Origin: an uncultured Actinomycetes bacterium
GTDB lineage: Bacteria > Actinomycetota > Thermoleophilia > Gaiellales > Gaiellaceae
Length of the DNA: 34,582 nt
Direction: 5' to 3'
Assembly: GCA_903915545.1 (NCBI GenBank)
Contig: CAIWTI010000277.1
Location: 1-34,582, forward strand
In this document: positions 9,269 to 17,490 of the stretch, one piece after another
Layout: every line of letters begins with the position of its first letter
How positions within the stretch are numbered: position 1 is the first letter of the stretch
Position numbers and translations under genes: made by a program
The notes under the pieces: generated by a model
Databases searched by the model: none
What the model saw: the letters and a program-made list of their open reading frames with translations, nothing else
What the model was told of the DNA's origin: nothing

Positions 9269-10041
9269 TCACGGGTGCTGGTGGCCAGCTCGGCCACGCG
9301 CTCGCTGAGACGTTCCCAGAGGCACTCGCGCTGACCCGCGGCGAGTGGGATGTCACGTTCCCGGCCTCCGAGCTGCTGAAGCCCGAGCTCGTTCTGCACG
9401 CCGCGGCCTGGACGAACGTCGACGGCGCTGAGGACGACCCGCAGGACACCGCTGCCGTCAACGTTGGTGGCGTGCAGCACGTCGCCGAGCTCGGCGCGCC
9501 GTTCGTTCTCTACTCGACCGACTACGTCTTCGACGGCACAAAGCGAACGCCGTATGTCGAGTCCGACCGAACGAATCCGTTGGGCATCTACGGCCGTACG
9601 AAGCTGCATGGCGAGGCAGCCTCAGGCGAGCACGTGTGGATCGTCCGCACCTCCTGGCTCTTCGGCGCAACCGGCAAGAACTTCGTGCGCACGATGCTGC
9701 GCCTTGGCGCGGAGCGGGACGAGGTTGCAGTGGTCGACGACCAGCGCGGCTGTCCCACGTTCGTCGGTCACCTTGCAGCGGCGACCGCGGCGATCACGGA
9801 GCTCCCCTACGGCGTCTATCACGTCGCCGCCGACGGCGACTGCACGTGGGCTGACTTCGCCGAGGCGATCTTCGAAGACGCCGGGCTCGAGTGCCGCGTC
9901 CGCCGGATCACCACGGCCGAGTTCGGGGCGCGCGCGCCGCGTCCGGCGTACTCCGTCCTTCGTTCCGAACGCGGAGCCCCCGAGCTGCCGCACTGGCGCG
10001 ACGGGCTGAGGGAGTGCCTCAGCCTCCTCGGCGCCCGGTAG
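9214..10041 (+). CDS. rmlD: dTDP-4-dehydrorhamnose reductase
   Basis: GALITGAGGQLGHAL, STDYVFDGTKRTPYVESDRTNPLGIYGRTKLHGE, VRTSWLFG. The only in-frame start I see is TTG 9214, giving a 55-nt overlap with rmlC, so the start is uncertain. Confidence 0.88.
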   Translation: MEHAISASLRPGHGRGALITGAGGQLGHALAETFPEALALTRGEWDVTFPASELLKPELVLHAAAWTNVDGAEDDPQDTAAVNVGGVQHVAELGAPFVLYSTDYVFDGTKRTPYVESDRTNPLGIYGRTKLHGEAASGEHVWIVRTSWLFGATGKNFVRTMLRLGAERDEVAVVDDQRGCPTFVGHLAAATAAITELPYGVYHVAADGDCTWADFAEAIFEDAGLECRVRRITTAEFGARAPRPAYSVLRSERGAPELPHWRDGLRECLSLLGAR

Positions 10042-10051
10042 CCTTCCCGCG

Positions 10052-11044
10052 ATGCGTGTCCTCGTTACCGGCGGCGCCGGCTTCATCGGTTCGCACTACG
10101 TGCGCCTTCTGGCCGCACAGGGTGACGAGGTTGTCGTGCTCGACAAGCTCACGTACGCGGGAAACCGCGAGAACATCGCCGATGTCCCACACACCTTCCA
10201 TCAGGGCGATATCGCCGACCCTGACGCTGTCGCGAAGGCCGCGAAGGGTTGCGATGCGATCGTCAACTTCGCGGCTGAGAGCCACGTCGACCGCTCGATC
10301 ATGGGGCCTGCAGAGTTCATTCTCACCGACGTGCTCGGAACCCAAGTGCTGCTCGACTACGCGCGCCATCACGAGCTGCGCTACGTCCAAGTCTCGACCG
10401 ACGAGGTCTACGGCGACATCCCGCTTGAGGCGGCCCCCTCAACCGAGGATGCCCCGATTCGCGCATCCAGCCCGTACTCGGCGTCCAAGGCCGGCGGCGA
10501 CATGCAGGTGCTCGCCTATGTGCGCACCTTCGGCGTCAACGCGAGCATCACGCGCGGTGCCAACACCTACGGCCCGAACCAGTACCCCGAGAAGCTGCTT
10601 CCACTCTTCATCACGAACGCCTTCGAGGGTCTGAACCTGCCCGTGTACGGCGACGGGCGCCAGCGCCGCGAATGGCTGCATGCCGAGGATCACTGCACCG
10701 GCATCGACCTCGTGCTCCGGAAGGGCTCTGCAGGCGAGGTCTACAACGTCAGCGGCCAGGAGCGCGAGAACATGGAGGTGATTCGCGGAATCCTCGACCA
10801 GACCGGTGCGAGTCCTGATCTCCTCCGTCACGTCGCCGACCGTCCCGGTCACGATCGCCGGTACGCGATCGACTCGACGAAGCTGCGGTCGCTTGGCTGG
10901 TCGCCTCGGCACACGCTCGACGGCGGCGGTCTCGCCGACACCGTCGCGTGGTACCGCGACAACCGTGCGTGGTGGGAGCCAATCAAGTCGGGCGAATACC
11001 GCACCTACTACGAGGCGCAGTACGGCAAGCGCCTCGGTAGCTGA
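10052..11044 (+). CDS. rmlB: dTDP-glucose 4,6-dehydratase
   Basis: 330 aa SDR; MRVLVTGGAGFIGSHYVRLL, NFAAESHVDRSI, STDEVYGDI, SPYSASKAGGD, RGANTYGPNQYPEKLLPLFI. Confidence 0.95.
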   Translation: MRVLVTGGAGFIGSHYVRLLAAQGDEVVVLDKLTYAGNRENIADVPHTFHQGDIADPDAVAKAAKGCDAIVNFAAESHVDRSIMGPAEFILTDVLGTQVLLDYARHHELRYVQVSTDEVYGDIPLEAAPSTEDAPIRASSPYSASKAGGDMQVLAYVRTFGVNASITRGANTYGPNQYPEKLLPLFITNAFEGLNLPVYGDGRQRREWLHAEDHCTGIDLVLRKGSAGEVYNVSGQERENMEVIRGILDQTGASPDLLRHVADRPGHDRRYAIDSTKLRSLGWSPRHTLDGGGLADTVAWYRDNRAWWEPIKSGEYRTYYEAQYGKRLGS

Positions 11045-11048
11045 GAGC

Positions 11049-11068
11049 TGGAATCCTCTCGGATTCCA
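11049..11068 (+). terminator. Hairpin downstream of rmlB (terminator-like, no U-tract)
   Basis: TGGAATCC-TCTC-GGATTCCA, perfect 8-bp stem with 4-nt loop; followed by a second hairpin AACGGG...CCCGTT (11080-11102). Confidence 0.5.
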
Positions 11069-11118
11069 AAGGAATCGCTAACGGGTTCCGTGTGAGCCCG
11101 TTGCTACCGTGACCCATC

Positions 11119-12957
11119 GTGCTCCGGCGCGCCCTGCCTGTCATCGCGCTTGTCGCGCTCGGCGCCCTTGGCGCGCTCGCTGCCTCGGTCGTCGCCCAGG
11201 GATCGTTGCTCGACACGACGACGGGAACGTCGGTGTCGGCCCCATCGTCGACTGACGTCACGACGACGACCACAATCCCTACGGGCACGGTGCCGACGGT
11301 TCCAACAACGACGGTGCCGCTGACCACGACTGCACTCACAACGACGGCGCTGACGACCACGGCCCTGACGACGACCGCTCGCACCACGACCGGCGCGACC
11401 ACGGGGACGACGACGACTCCGACCTCGACCGTGCCTGCGGTGAGCGCGTCACCCACCACGATCGTGATTGATGGGCACGGTTGGGGCCACGGGATGGGGA
11501 TGAGCCAGTGGGGCGACTACGGCTACGCCAAGCATGGCTGGACGTATACGCAGATCCTGACCCACTACTACACGGGGGTGACTGTCACGGCGAAGCCGGA
11601 GGTGTCGGTACGCATCCTCCTCTTCGACGGCGTTCGACGTGTCACCTTGGCGTCGGATTCGCCCTGGAAGGTCACCGACTCGACCGGCGCATCCGTGGCA
11701 CTCCCGCCGGGGAAGCTGCTCCTCGGCGCAGACCTGATGATCTCCGGCCGTGTGCTCACCGGGCCACTGACCTTCGATCCGGGCACCACCCCGCTGACGG
11801 TCGGGACACGGGCATACCACGGGAGCGTTGTCGCCACGTCGACGGGAAAGAAGCTGCAGATCATCAATCGCCTGGGCCTCGAGCAGTACGTCGACGGCGT
11901 CCTTGGATCAGAGGTGCCGTCCTCGTGGCCGGCCGAAGCGCTCAAGGCGCAAGCCGTTGCGGCCCGCTCGTACGCGCTGGCTGAGCTCACGACCGTCGTT
12001 ACCGCTCGCGCCTACGACCTCTTCAGCGACACGCGCAGCCAGGCCTACCTCGGCATCTCCTCCGAAACACCCGCGACGCTCGCAGCTGTTTCGGCGACGG
12101 CGGGCCAGGTCATCCTCTCGGGTGGCCAGGTGGCGACCGCGTACTACTCGTCGAGTTCGGGCGGACGCACGGAGTCGTCCCTTGATGCGACAGGCAAGGA
12201 CATTCCCTACCTGCAGTCTGTCGACGATCCGTACGACACCTACGCGCCAAACCACAACTGGGGTCCGGTCCTCGTCGACGGCGCGAAGGCAGCCAAGGCG
12301 CTTGGGATCGCGGGCGGTTTGATCGACCTGCAGACGATCAATGGGCCGACAGGGCGCGTCCAGAAGGCGATCGCAGTGTCACCCACCGCGTCAACGACGT
12401 TCCACGGTGAGACGATCCGCTCCGCGCTCGGGCTCCGCTCAACGTGGTTCTCGGTGCGCTGGCTTGCCCTTGCGAAGAGCCAGACGCTTCCGCAAGGAAC
12501 GGTCACCTCGGTGATACTCACGGGTGTCGTCCGCGGCTTCCCCGTCGTCCAGCTCGAAGCGAAGCCTGCAGGTTCGGTGTGGGCACCCGTCGGCCCGGTC
12601 ACGCCGACGTCGGATGGCTCGTTCTCAATCGCAGTGCGTCCCGCCGTCACGACGAGTTACCGTCTTGCCGCCGGAACGATCCGTGGGGCGCAGATCACCC
12701 TGGCCATCGCTCCCGTTGTGACGGCAACCGCGCTCAATCGGGCGGTCACCGGCACGATCGCGCCGGCAACCGCAGGCGTGCCCGTTGAGCTGCAAGTGCG
12801 AAACGGTGCGGTCTGGCAGGCCGTCGTCGCCAGCACGAGCGATGCGACCGGGGCGTTTGCGCTTGGGGCGCAGCTCGCACCAGGCACCTATCGCGTTCGG
12901 TGCGCTCCTGGCGGTGGTCTCTCGCCAGGGTTCTCTGCCACGATCGTGATCTCGTGA
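11119..12957 (+). CDS. SpoIID/LytB-domain secreted protein (putative peptidoglycan lytic enzyme)
   Basis: Signal-like N-terminus, Thr-rich linker, then GHGWGHGMGMSQWGDYGYAKHGWTYTQILTHYYTG and LGSEVPSSWPAEALKAQAVAARSYAL, which are hallmarks of the SpoIID/LytB domain. Confidence 0.9.
   Translation: MLRRALPVIALVALGALGALAASVVAQGSLLDTTTGTSVSAPSSTDVTTTTTIPTGTVPTVPTTTVPLTTTALTTTALTTTALTTTARTTTGATTGTTTTPTSTVPAVSASPTTIVIDGHGWGHGMGMSQWGDYGYAKHGWTYTQILTHYYTGVTVTAKPEVSVRILLFDGVRRVTLASDSPWKVTDSTGASVALPPGKLLLGADLMISGRVLTGPLTFDPGTTPLTVGTRAYHGSVVATSTGKKLQIINRLGLEQYVDGVLGSEVPSSWPAEALKAQAVAARSYALAELTTVVTARAYDLFSDTRSQAYLGISSETPATLAAVSATAGQVILSGGQVATAYYSSSSGGRTESSLDATGKDIPYLQSVDDPYDTYAPNHNWGPVLVDGAKAAKALGIAGGLIDLQTINGPTGRVQKAIAVSPTASTTFHGETIRSALGLRSTWFSVRWLALAKSQTLPQGTVTSVILTGVVRGFPVVQLEAKPAGSVWAPVGPVTPTSDGSFSIAVRPAVTTSYRLAAGTIRGAQITLAIAPVVTATALNRAVTGTIAPATAGVPVELQVRNGAVWQAVVASTSDATGAFALGAQLAPGTYRVRCAPGGGLSPGFSATIVIS
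11320..11394 (+). repeat. 15-nt coding tandem repeat (five units, (L/R)TTT(A/G))
   Basis: Units ctgaccacgactgca / ctcacaacgacggcg / ctgacgaccacggcc / ctgacgacgaccgct / cgcaccacgaccggc encode LTTTA LTTTA LTTTA LTTTA RTTTG within a longer Thr-rich linker. Confidence 0.85.
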
Positions 12958-14570
12958 GATCCATTCTTCTCTGTTGCGTCGCGCTCGTGCTGTTTCCGAG
13001 CTCAGCGCTTGCTGGACGCTGGGCCGTTGGGGTCCCGGTTGGAGGCATGGCTCAGGCGGAGGCAGCCTTGCCCACCGCCAAAGTGCTGATCCCAGGAAAG
13101 GCGCTGCTCGCGGTTGGCGCGCGACCCCACCTCGTTGGCGCCCGCTATGTCGAGCGTCTCGACACGAAGCATCGGAACGTTGCCTTCGCGAACACCGAGC
13201 CGTACGCCGCCGAGCAGTGGAACCTCGACGCGATCAACGCATGGACGTATTGGCCCGCGCCTCCGCAGCTGCAGGTGATCAAGGTCGCGGTCATCGACTC
13301 GGGTCTCGACGCAGGCCATCCCGAGTTTCTCGGGCGTGTCGCAGCCGGGCGATCGTTTGTGGGATCGCCGTGGACTGTCGACAACGACGGGCACGGGACA
13401 TTCGTGGCGGGAGAGATCGCCGCCGACGCCTTCAATCACATCGGTATCGCGGGAGCGGCGTTCAATGCACAGCTGCTCGTCGCAAAGGTTGTTGATGACG
13501 ACGGCTCGGTCTCGCTCGAAGGCGAAGTCGACGCGATCCATTGGGCTATTACGAGCGGCGCCCGGGTGATCAACCTGAGCCTTGGCGGGGTCCGGGACCC
13601 GATCGACCGCTCGCTCGACTCCTACGCTCCGGTTGAGGCCGACGCGGTCGAGTACGCGTACGCCCACGGGGCTGTCGTGGTGGCAGCAGCAGGCAACGGC
13701 CCGCAGTCGCCCGCGACACCCTGGAATTACGCCGACTACCCCGCGGCCTTGCCCCACGTGATCGGCGTTGGCGCGATTCAGCAGAACGGTGTGGTGCCCG
13801 ACTACTCGAATCGCGACGAGACCTTCCTCGACCTCACAGCACCGGGTGCGGCGATGTTCTCAACCGTCCCACGCGCGCTGATCGACACGCACCTTCCCAC
13901 CTGCCTCGAGGTCGCCTACTCCAACTGCGGGCCCGGAGAGTTTCAGGGCGCAATCGGGACATCGTTCGCCGCACCCGAGGTATCCGCGGCGGCCGCGCTG
14001 CTGCTCGGAGCTCGTCCGGAGCTGAGCGCGGATCAGGTCGCGTGGATCCTTGAGCGTTCGGCAAACGATCAGACAGGCGCGACTGGATGCACAGGGTGTT
14101 CGCCGGGCCACGACGCCCTCACGGGCTGGGGCCTGGTTGACGTTGATGCCGCGCTGCGACTCGCGACACGACCAATCCCACAGCCCGATGCGTTCGAGCC
14201 GAACGATGGCCGGGGTGTCGCCGCGAGGCAGATCGTGCCACCGAAGCAGTTCCATGCGTCTGTCGACTGGTGGGATGACGAGGACGATTACTACGCCGTC
14301 TTTATGCACGTTGGGGATGTGCTCTACGCGAGGCTCACGCCTGACCGCACACGCGCCAGCGTTCATCTCACGATCCTTCCGCCACCGACGAGCGCCAACG
14401 CGCGTCCGACCGAGCGTCCGCTCACCGTCCCCGCCGTGGCCGTTGGCAACCAGTTGCGCGTGGTTGTGAAGGCCCGGGTGCGCGGGACGTACTACGTGCA
14501 CGTTGCGGGCGCTGTTCGCTCGCGGCTGCCGATTGGCTACACGCTCGCCGTCTCGGCGACGCGAACCTAG
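12954..14570 (+). CDS. Secreted S8 (subtilisin-like) serine protease with C-terminal PPC-like domain
   Basis: GTG start at 12954 gives a signal peptide (RSILLCCVALVLFPSSALA); catalytic Asp VAVIDSGLDAGHPE, His DNDGHGTFVAGEIA, Ser GTSFAAPEVSAAAALLL; C-terminus DAFEPNDGRG...DDEDDYYAVFMHVGD...YYVHVAG is PPC-like. Confidence 0.92.
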   Translation: MRSILLCCVALVLFPSSALAGRWAVGVPVGGMAQAEAALPTAKVLIPGKALLAVGARPHLVGARYVERLDTKHRNVAFANTEPYAAEQWNLDAINAWTYWPAPPQLQVIKVAVIDSGLDAGHPEFLGRVAAGRSFVGSPWTVDNDGHGTFVAGEIAADAFNHIGIAGAAFNAQLLVAKVVDDDGSVSLEGEVDAIHWAITSGARVINLSLGGVRDPIDRSLDSYAPVEADAVEYAYAHGAVVVAAAGNGPQSPATPWNYADYPAALPHVIGVGAIQQNGVVPDYSNRDETFLDLTAPGAAMFSTVPRALIDTHLPTCLEVAYSNCGPGEFQGAIGTSFAAPEVSAAAALLLGARPELSADQVAWILERSANDQTGATGCTGCSPGHDALTGWGLVDVDAALRLATRPIPQPDAFEPNDGRGVAARQIVPPKQFHASVDWWDDEDDYYAVFMHVGDVLYARLTPDRTRASVHLTILPPPTSANARPTERPLTVPAVAVGNQLRVVVKARVRGTYYVHVAGAVRSRLPIGYTLAVSATRT

Positions 14571-14573
14571 CCG

Positions 14574-15218
14574 CTAGGCGTCGAGCAGTTCGTCGGCCGG
14601 AACATCGCGCAACACACGCGCAGGATTTCCGACGACGACTTTGCGCGGCGGCACGTTCTTCGTGACGACCGCACCTGCACCAACGAACGCCTCTTCACCG
14701 ATCTCGATCGCGGGGCAGAGGATCGCTCCGCCGCCGACGCGGGCACCCCGGCGAATCGTCGGCCCTTTGATCAGCTCGTGGCGTCGTTCTGTGCGACCCA
14801 TGAAGTTGTCGTTCGTCGTGACGACGCACGGCGCGATGAAGACGTTCTCTTCGAGCGTCGAGTACGCGGTGATGTACGCCTCGGCCTGGATCTTCGTCAT
14901 CGACCCGATCGTCGTGTCGTTCTCGACGAGCGAGCCGCGGCCGATCACGACGTCGTCGCCGACGGTCACGCGCTCGCGCACACACGACTGATCACCGAGA
15001 ATCACGCGGGCGCCGATCGTCGAGCCGGCGAAGACGATGGCACCGGTCGAGACGATCGTGCCGTCACCGATCACCGTGGGTGGCAGCGGCTCGCGCTTGG
15101 CCGTTGAACGCGGCGAGAGCGACGGCTGCTTTCCGACGACCGCGCCTTCGAGGACCTTCACGCCGTCTCCAAGGACAGTTCCTGGGTAGACGATTGCGCT
15201 CGGATGGATCTCGGCCAT
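14574..15218 (-). CDS. Left-handed beta-helix (hexapeptide repeat) acyltransferase, WbpD/WlbB-like
   Basis: MAEIHPSAIVYPGTVLGDGVKV...; hexapeptide repeats; FVGAGAVVTKNVPPRKVVVGNPARVLRDVP; in a wbpA/B/I-like cluster. Confidence 0.85.
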   Translation of the reverse strand: MAEIHPSAIVYPGTVLGDGVKVLEGAVVGKQPSLSPRSTAKREPLPPTVIGDGTIVSTGAIVFAGSTIGARVILGDQSCVRERVTVGDDVVIGRGSLVENDTTIGSMTKIQAEAYITAYSTLEENVFIAPCVVTTNDNFMGRTERRHELIKGPTIRRGARVGGGAILCPAIEIGEEAFVGAGAVVTKNVPPRKVVVGNPARVLRDVPADELLDA

Positions 15219-15222
15219 GGCC

Positions 15223-16194
15223 CTAGCCTTTCGCGGAGTCGAGTGACTGCTGGAGCGATTCGAGCGCCTGCACGACGACGAGACCATCGCGTGCTTCGAC
15301 CCCGGTCCCGCCTTCGCGCACGAGGCGAAGGAAGTGCGAGACCTCAAGCTTCAGCGGCTCGTCGTTCGGGATCTTCGGGCTGAAAATGTCACCGGTTCGG
15401 GTGCGCCATTCGCCGTAGGTCGACGACGGCTCCTCGGGCGCCTTCTCGTAGACGGTGATCTTGCGCTCAAGCTCCATGTCGTCGAACACCGCCATCTTGT
15501 CGCGGCCAACGACGGTGATCTTGCGCATCTTGTGCGGGTCGAGCCACGAGAGGTGCAGGTGGGCGATCTTGCCACTCGGGAAACGCAGGTAACAGAAGAC
15601 GACGTCCTCGACGCCCGGCGTGAGGAAGGAGTTGCCGTGTGCGACCGCCTCGATTGGCTCTTCGCCGACGAGGTAGAGGATCACCGACAGGTCGTGAACA
15701 CCGAGCGACCACAGGGCGTTCTCGTCTTTGCGGATCTTTCCGAGGTTCTGCCGGTTGCCGTAGATGCAGAGCACATCGCCGAGCTCACCACTGTCGATCA
15801 GCTGCTTGAGCTTCAGCACGCCAGGGTGGTAGAGCAGGAGGTGGCCCGGCATCAGAACGAGACCCTTCGCTTCGGAGATCCCCACGAGCTCGGCCATCTC
15901 CGACTCCCGCATTGCCGGTGGCTTCTCGACGAACACATGCTTGCCCGCCTCGAGCGCCTGCTTGGCGAGCGCGTAATGCGTTGGTACGGGCGTGGCGATC
16001 ACGACCGCCTCCAGCTCGGGGTCGGCGATCATCGCCTCGAACGAGTCGGTGAGCTGTGCCTGCGGGAACCGTCGTGCGAACTGCGAGCCGCGATCGGTCG
16101 AGGCGTCGCAGATCCACGTCAGATCGGCGAGGTCGTCGACGTTGCGGACGAGGTTCTGGCCCCACGCACCGAGGCCGGCCTGGCCAACCTTCAC
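15223..16194 (-). CDS. Gfo/Idh/MocA family oxidoreductase, WbpB/WlbA-like (UDP-GlcNAcA 3-dehydrogenase candidate)
   Basis: GTG start 16194: VKVGQAGLGAWGQNLVRN; VEKPPAMRESEM; PGHLLLYHPGVLKLKQLIDSGELGDVLCIYGNRQNLGKIRKDENALWSLGVHDLSVIL. Confidence 0.85.
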   Translation of the reverse strand: MKVGQAGLGAWGQNLVRNVDDLADLTWICDASTDRGSQFARRFPQAQLTDSFEAMIADPELEAVVIATPVPTHYALAKQALEAGKHVFVEKPPAMRESEMAELVGISEAKGLVLMPGHLLLYHPGVLKLKQLIDSGELGDVLCIYGNRQNLGKIRKDENALWSLGVHDLSVILYLVGEEPIEAVAHGNSFLTPGVEDVVFCYLRFPSGKIAHLHLSWLDPHKMRKITVVGRDKMAVFDDMELERKITVYEKAPEEPSSTYGEWRTRTGDIFSPKIPNDEPLKLEVSHFLRLVREGGTGVEARDGLVVVQALESLQQSLDSAKG

Positions 16195-16202
16195 CCGGTC
16201 GC

Positions 16203-17471
16203 TCAAAGCTTCCAGACCTTCCCGAGATCCTCGTGGCCGCGGGTGGCATTGCGGAAGTCGACGGTGACCTTCGAGCGCTTCACGACGTCGGCGTAGTCGA
16301 TCGTCGAGTGTGCGGTGACGATCGCGACGCAGTCGTGGTCTTCCGGAACGAGCGGCGAACACGTCAGCCCCTCGAACTCGGGCACGAAAGGATCGTGGAA
16401 CGCCACGTTCGCCCCTGCGTTCCTCAGCAGGTGGATCAGCTTCTCGGCTGGCGTTTCACGACAGTCGCCGATGTCAGCCTTGTAGGCGACGCCGAGGACG
16501 AGCACCTTTGAGCCCGACAGCGACTTCTGCAGCGTGTGGTTCAAGGCCTGCGAGATCACCGAGCGGCAGAAGTACGGCATGTTGTTGTTGACCTCACCTG
16601 CGAGCTCAATGAACCGCGTGCTGAAGTCAAACTCACGCGCCTTCCACGAGAGGTAGTACGGGTCGAGCGGAATGCAGTGACCGCCAAGGCCCGGGCCCGG
16701 CTGGAAGGGCATGAAGCCAAACGGCTTCGTTGCCGCCGCGCCAATGACTTCCCAGACGTCGATATTCATGCGATCGCAGAGCTGCGCAAGCTCGTTGACG
16801 AGCGCGATGTTGACCGAGCGGAAGATGTTTTCGAGGAGCTTCGTGAGCTCTGCTGCTTCGGGCGTCGAGACGATGTGCACGGTGTCGATCGCCGCGCGGT
16901 AGACATCGGCCGCTGCTTCGCAGCAGGCGGGGGTCAGGCCGCCAAGCACCTTCGGAGTTGTCTTGGTTGTCCAATCGGTGCGGCCTGGGTCGACACGCTC
17001 GGGCGACATTGCAAGGTGGAAGTCGACACCAGCGGTCATGCCGCTACCGGCTTCGAGGATCGGCTTCAGGATCTCGCGGGTCGTTCCCGGGTAGGTCGTC
17101 GACTCAAGGACGATGATCTGTCCCTTGCGGATAACGGGCGCCAAGCTGCGTGCGGCGCTCTCGACGTACGAGAGGTCTGGTTCGCGCTGCTTGGTAAGCG
17201 GCGTCGGCAGGGCGATCAACACGGCGTCGGCTTCGGCCGCGCGGCCGTAGTCGGTTGTGGCGACGATCCGGCCTGCGGCGGCATGCGGCGCAAGCAGCTC
17301 GGAAGCGACGTCTTCGATGTGGCTTTCGCCACGGTTGAGCGACTCAACGACGCGCGGATTGATCTCAATCAGCAGGACGCGACGGCCCGCATCGGCGAAG
17401 GTCTGGGCGAGTGGCACACCGACGTAGCCGGCGCCAACGATTGCGACGTCGAACGTATCCGCGCCGCTCAT
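16203..17471 (-). CDS. UDP-N-acetyl-D-glucosamine 6-dehydrogenase, WbpA-like
   Basis: VAIVGAGYVGVPLAQTFADAG; MSPERVDPG; GPGLGGHCIPLDPYYLSWKAREF (catalytic Cys); VLGVAYKADIGDCRETPA. Confidence 0.9.
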   Translation of the reverse strand: MSGADTFDVAIVGAGYVGVPLAQTFADAGRRVLLIEINPRVVESLNRGESHIEDVASELLAPHAAAGRIVATTDYGRAAEADAVLIALPTPLTKQREPDLSYVESAARSLAPVIRKGQIIVLESTTYPGTTREILKPILEAGSGMTAGVDFHLAMSPERVDPGRTDWTTKTTPKVLGGLTPACCEAAADVYRAAIDTVHIVSTPEAAELTKLLENIFRSVNIALVNELAQLCDRMNIDVWEVIGAAATKPFGFMPFQPGPGLGGHCIPLDPYYLSWKAREFDFSTRFIELAGEVNNNMPYFCRSVISQALNHTLQKSLSGSKVLVLGVAYKADIGDCRETPAEKLIHLLRNAGANVAFHDPFVPEFEGLTCSPLVPEDHDCVAIVTAHSTIDYADVVKRSKVTVDFRNATRGHEDLGKVWKL

Positions 17472-17490
17472 GGGTGAATTCTCCAAATGG

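Noticed and set aside
11320-11394. Tandem repeats considered as a CRISPR or regulatory iteron array
   Set aside because: Units are contiguous 15-nt in-frame codon repeats without spacers, inside a coding sequence.
10983-11459. Val-rich repetitive minus-strand ORF (VVVRAVVVSAVVV)
   Set aside because: Reverse complement of the Thr-rich repeat linker in the SpoIID gene; an artefact of the coding tandem repeat.
15334-16296. 320-aa plus-strand ORF antisense to the WbpB-like gene
   Set aside because: Shadow ORF of the conserved oxidoreductase; no domain signature. The same applies to 16536-17477 (antisense to wbpA) and 5326-6156 (antisense to MMPL).
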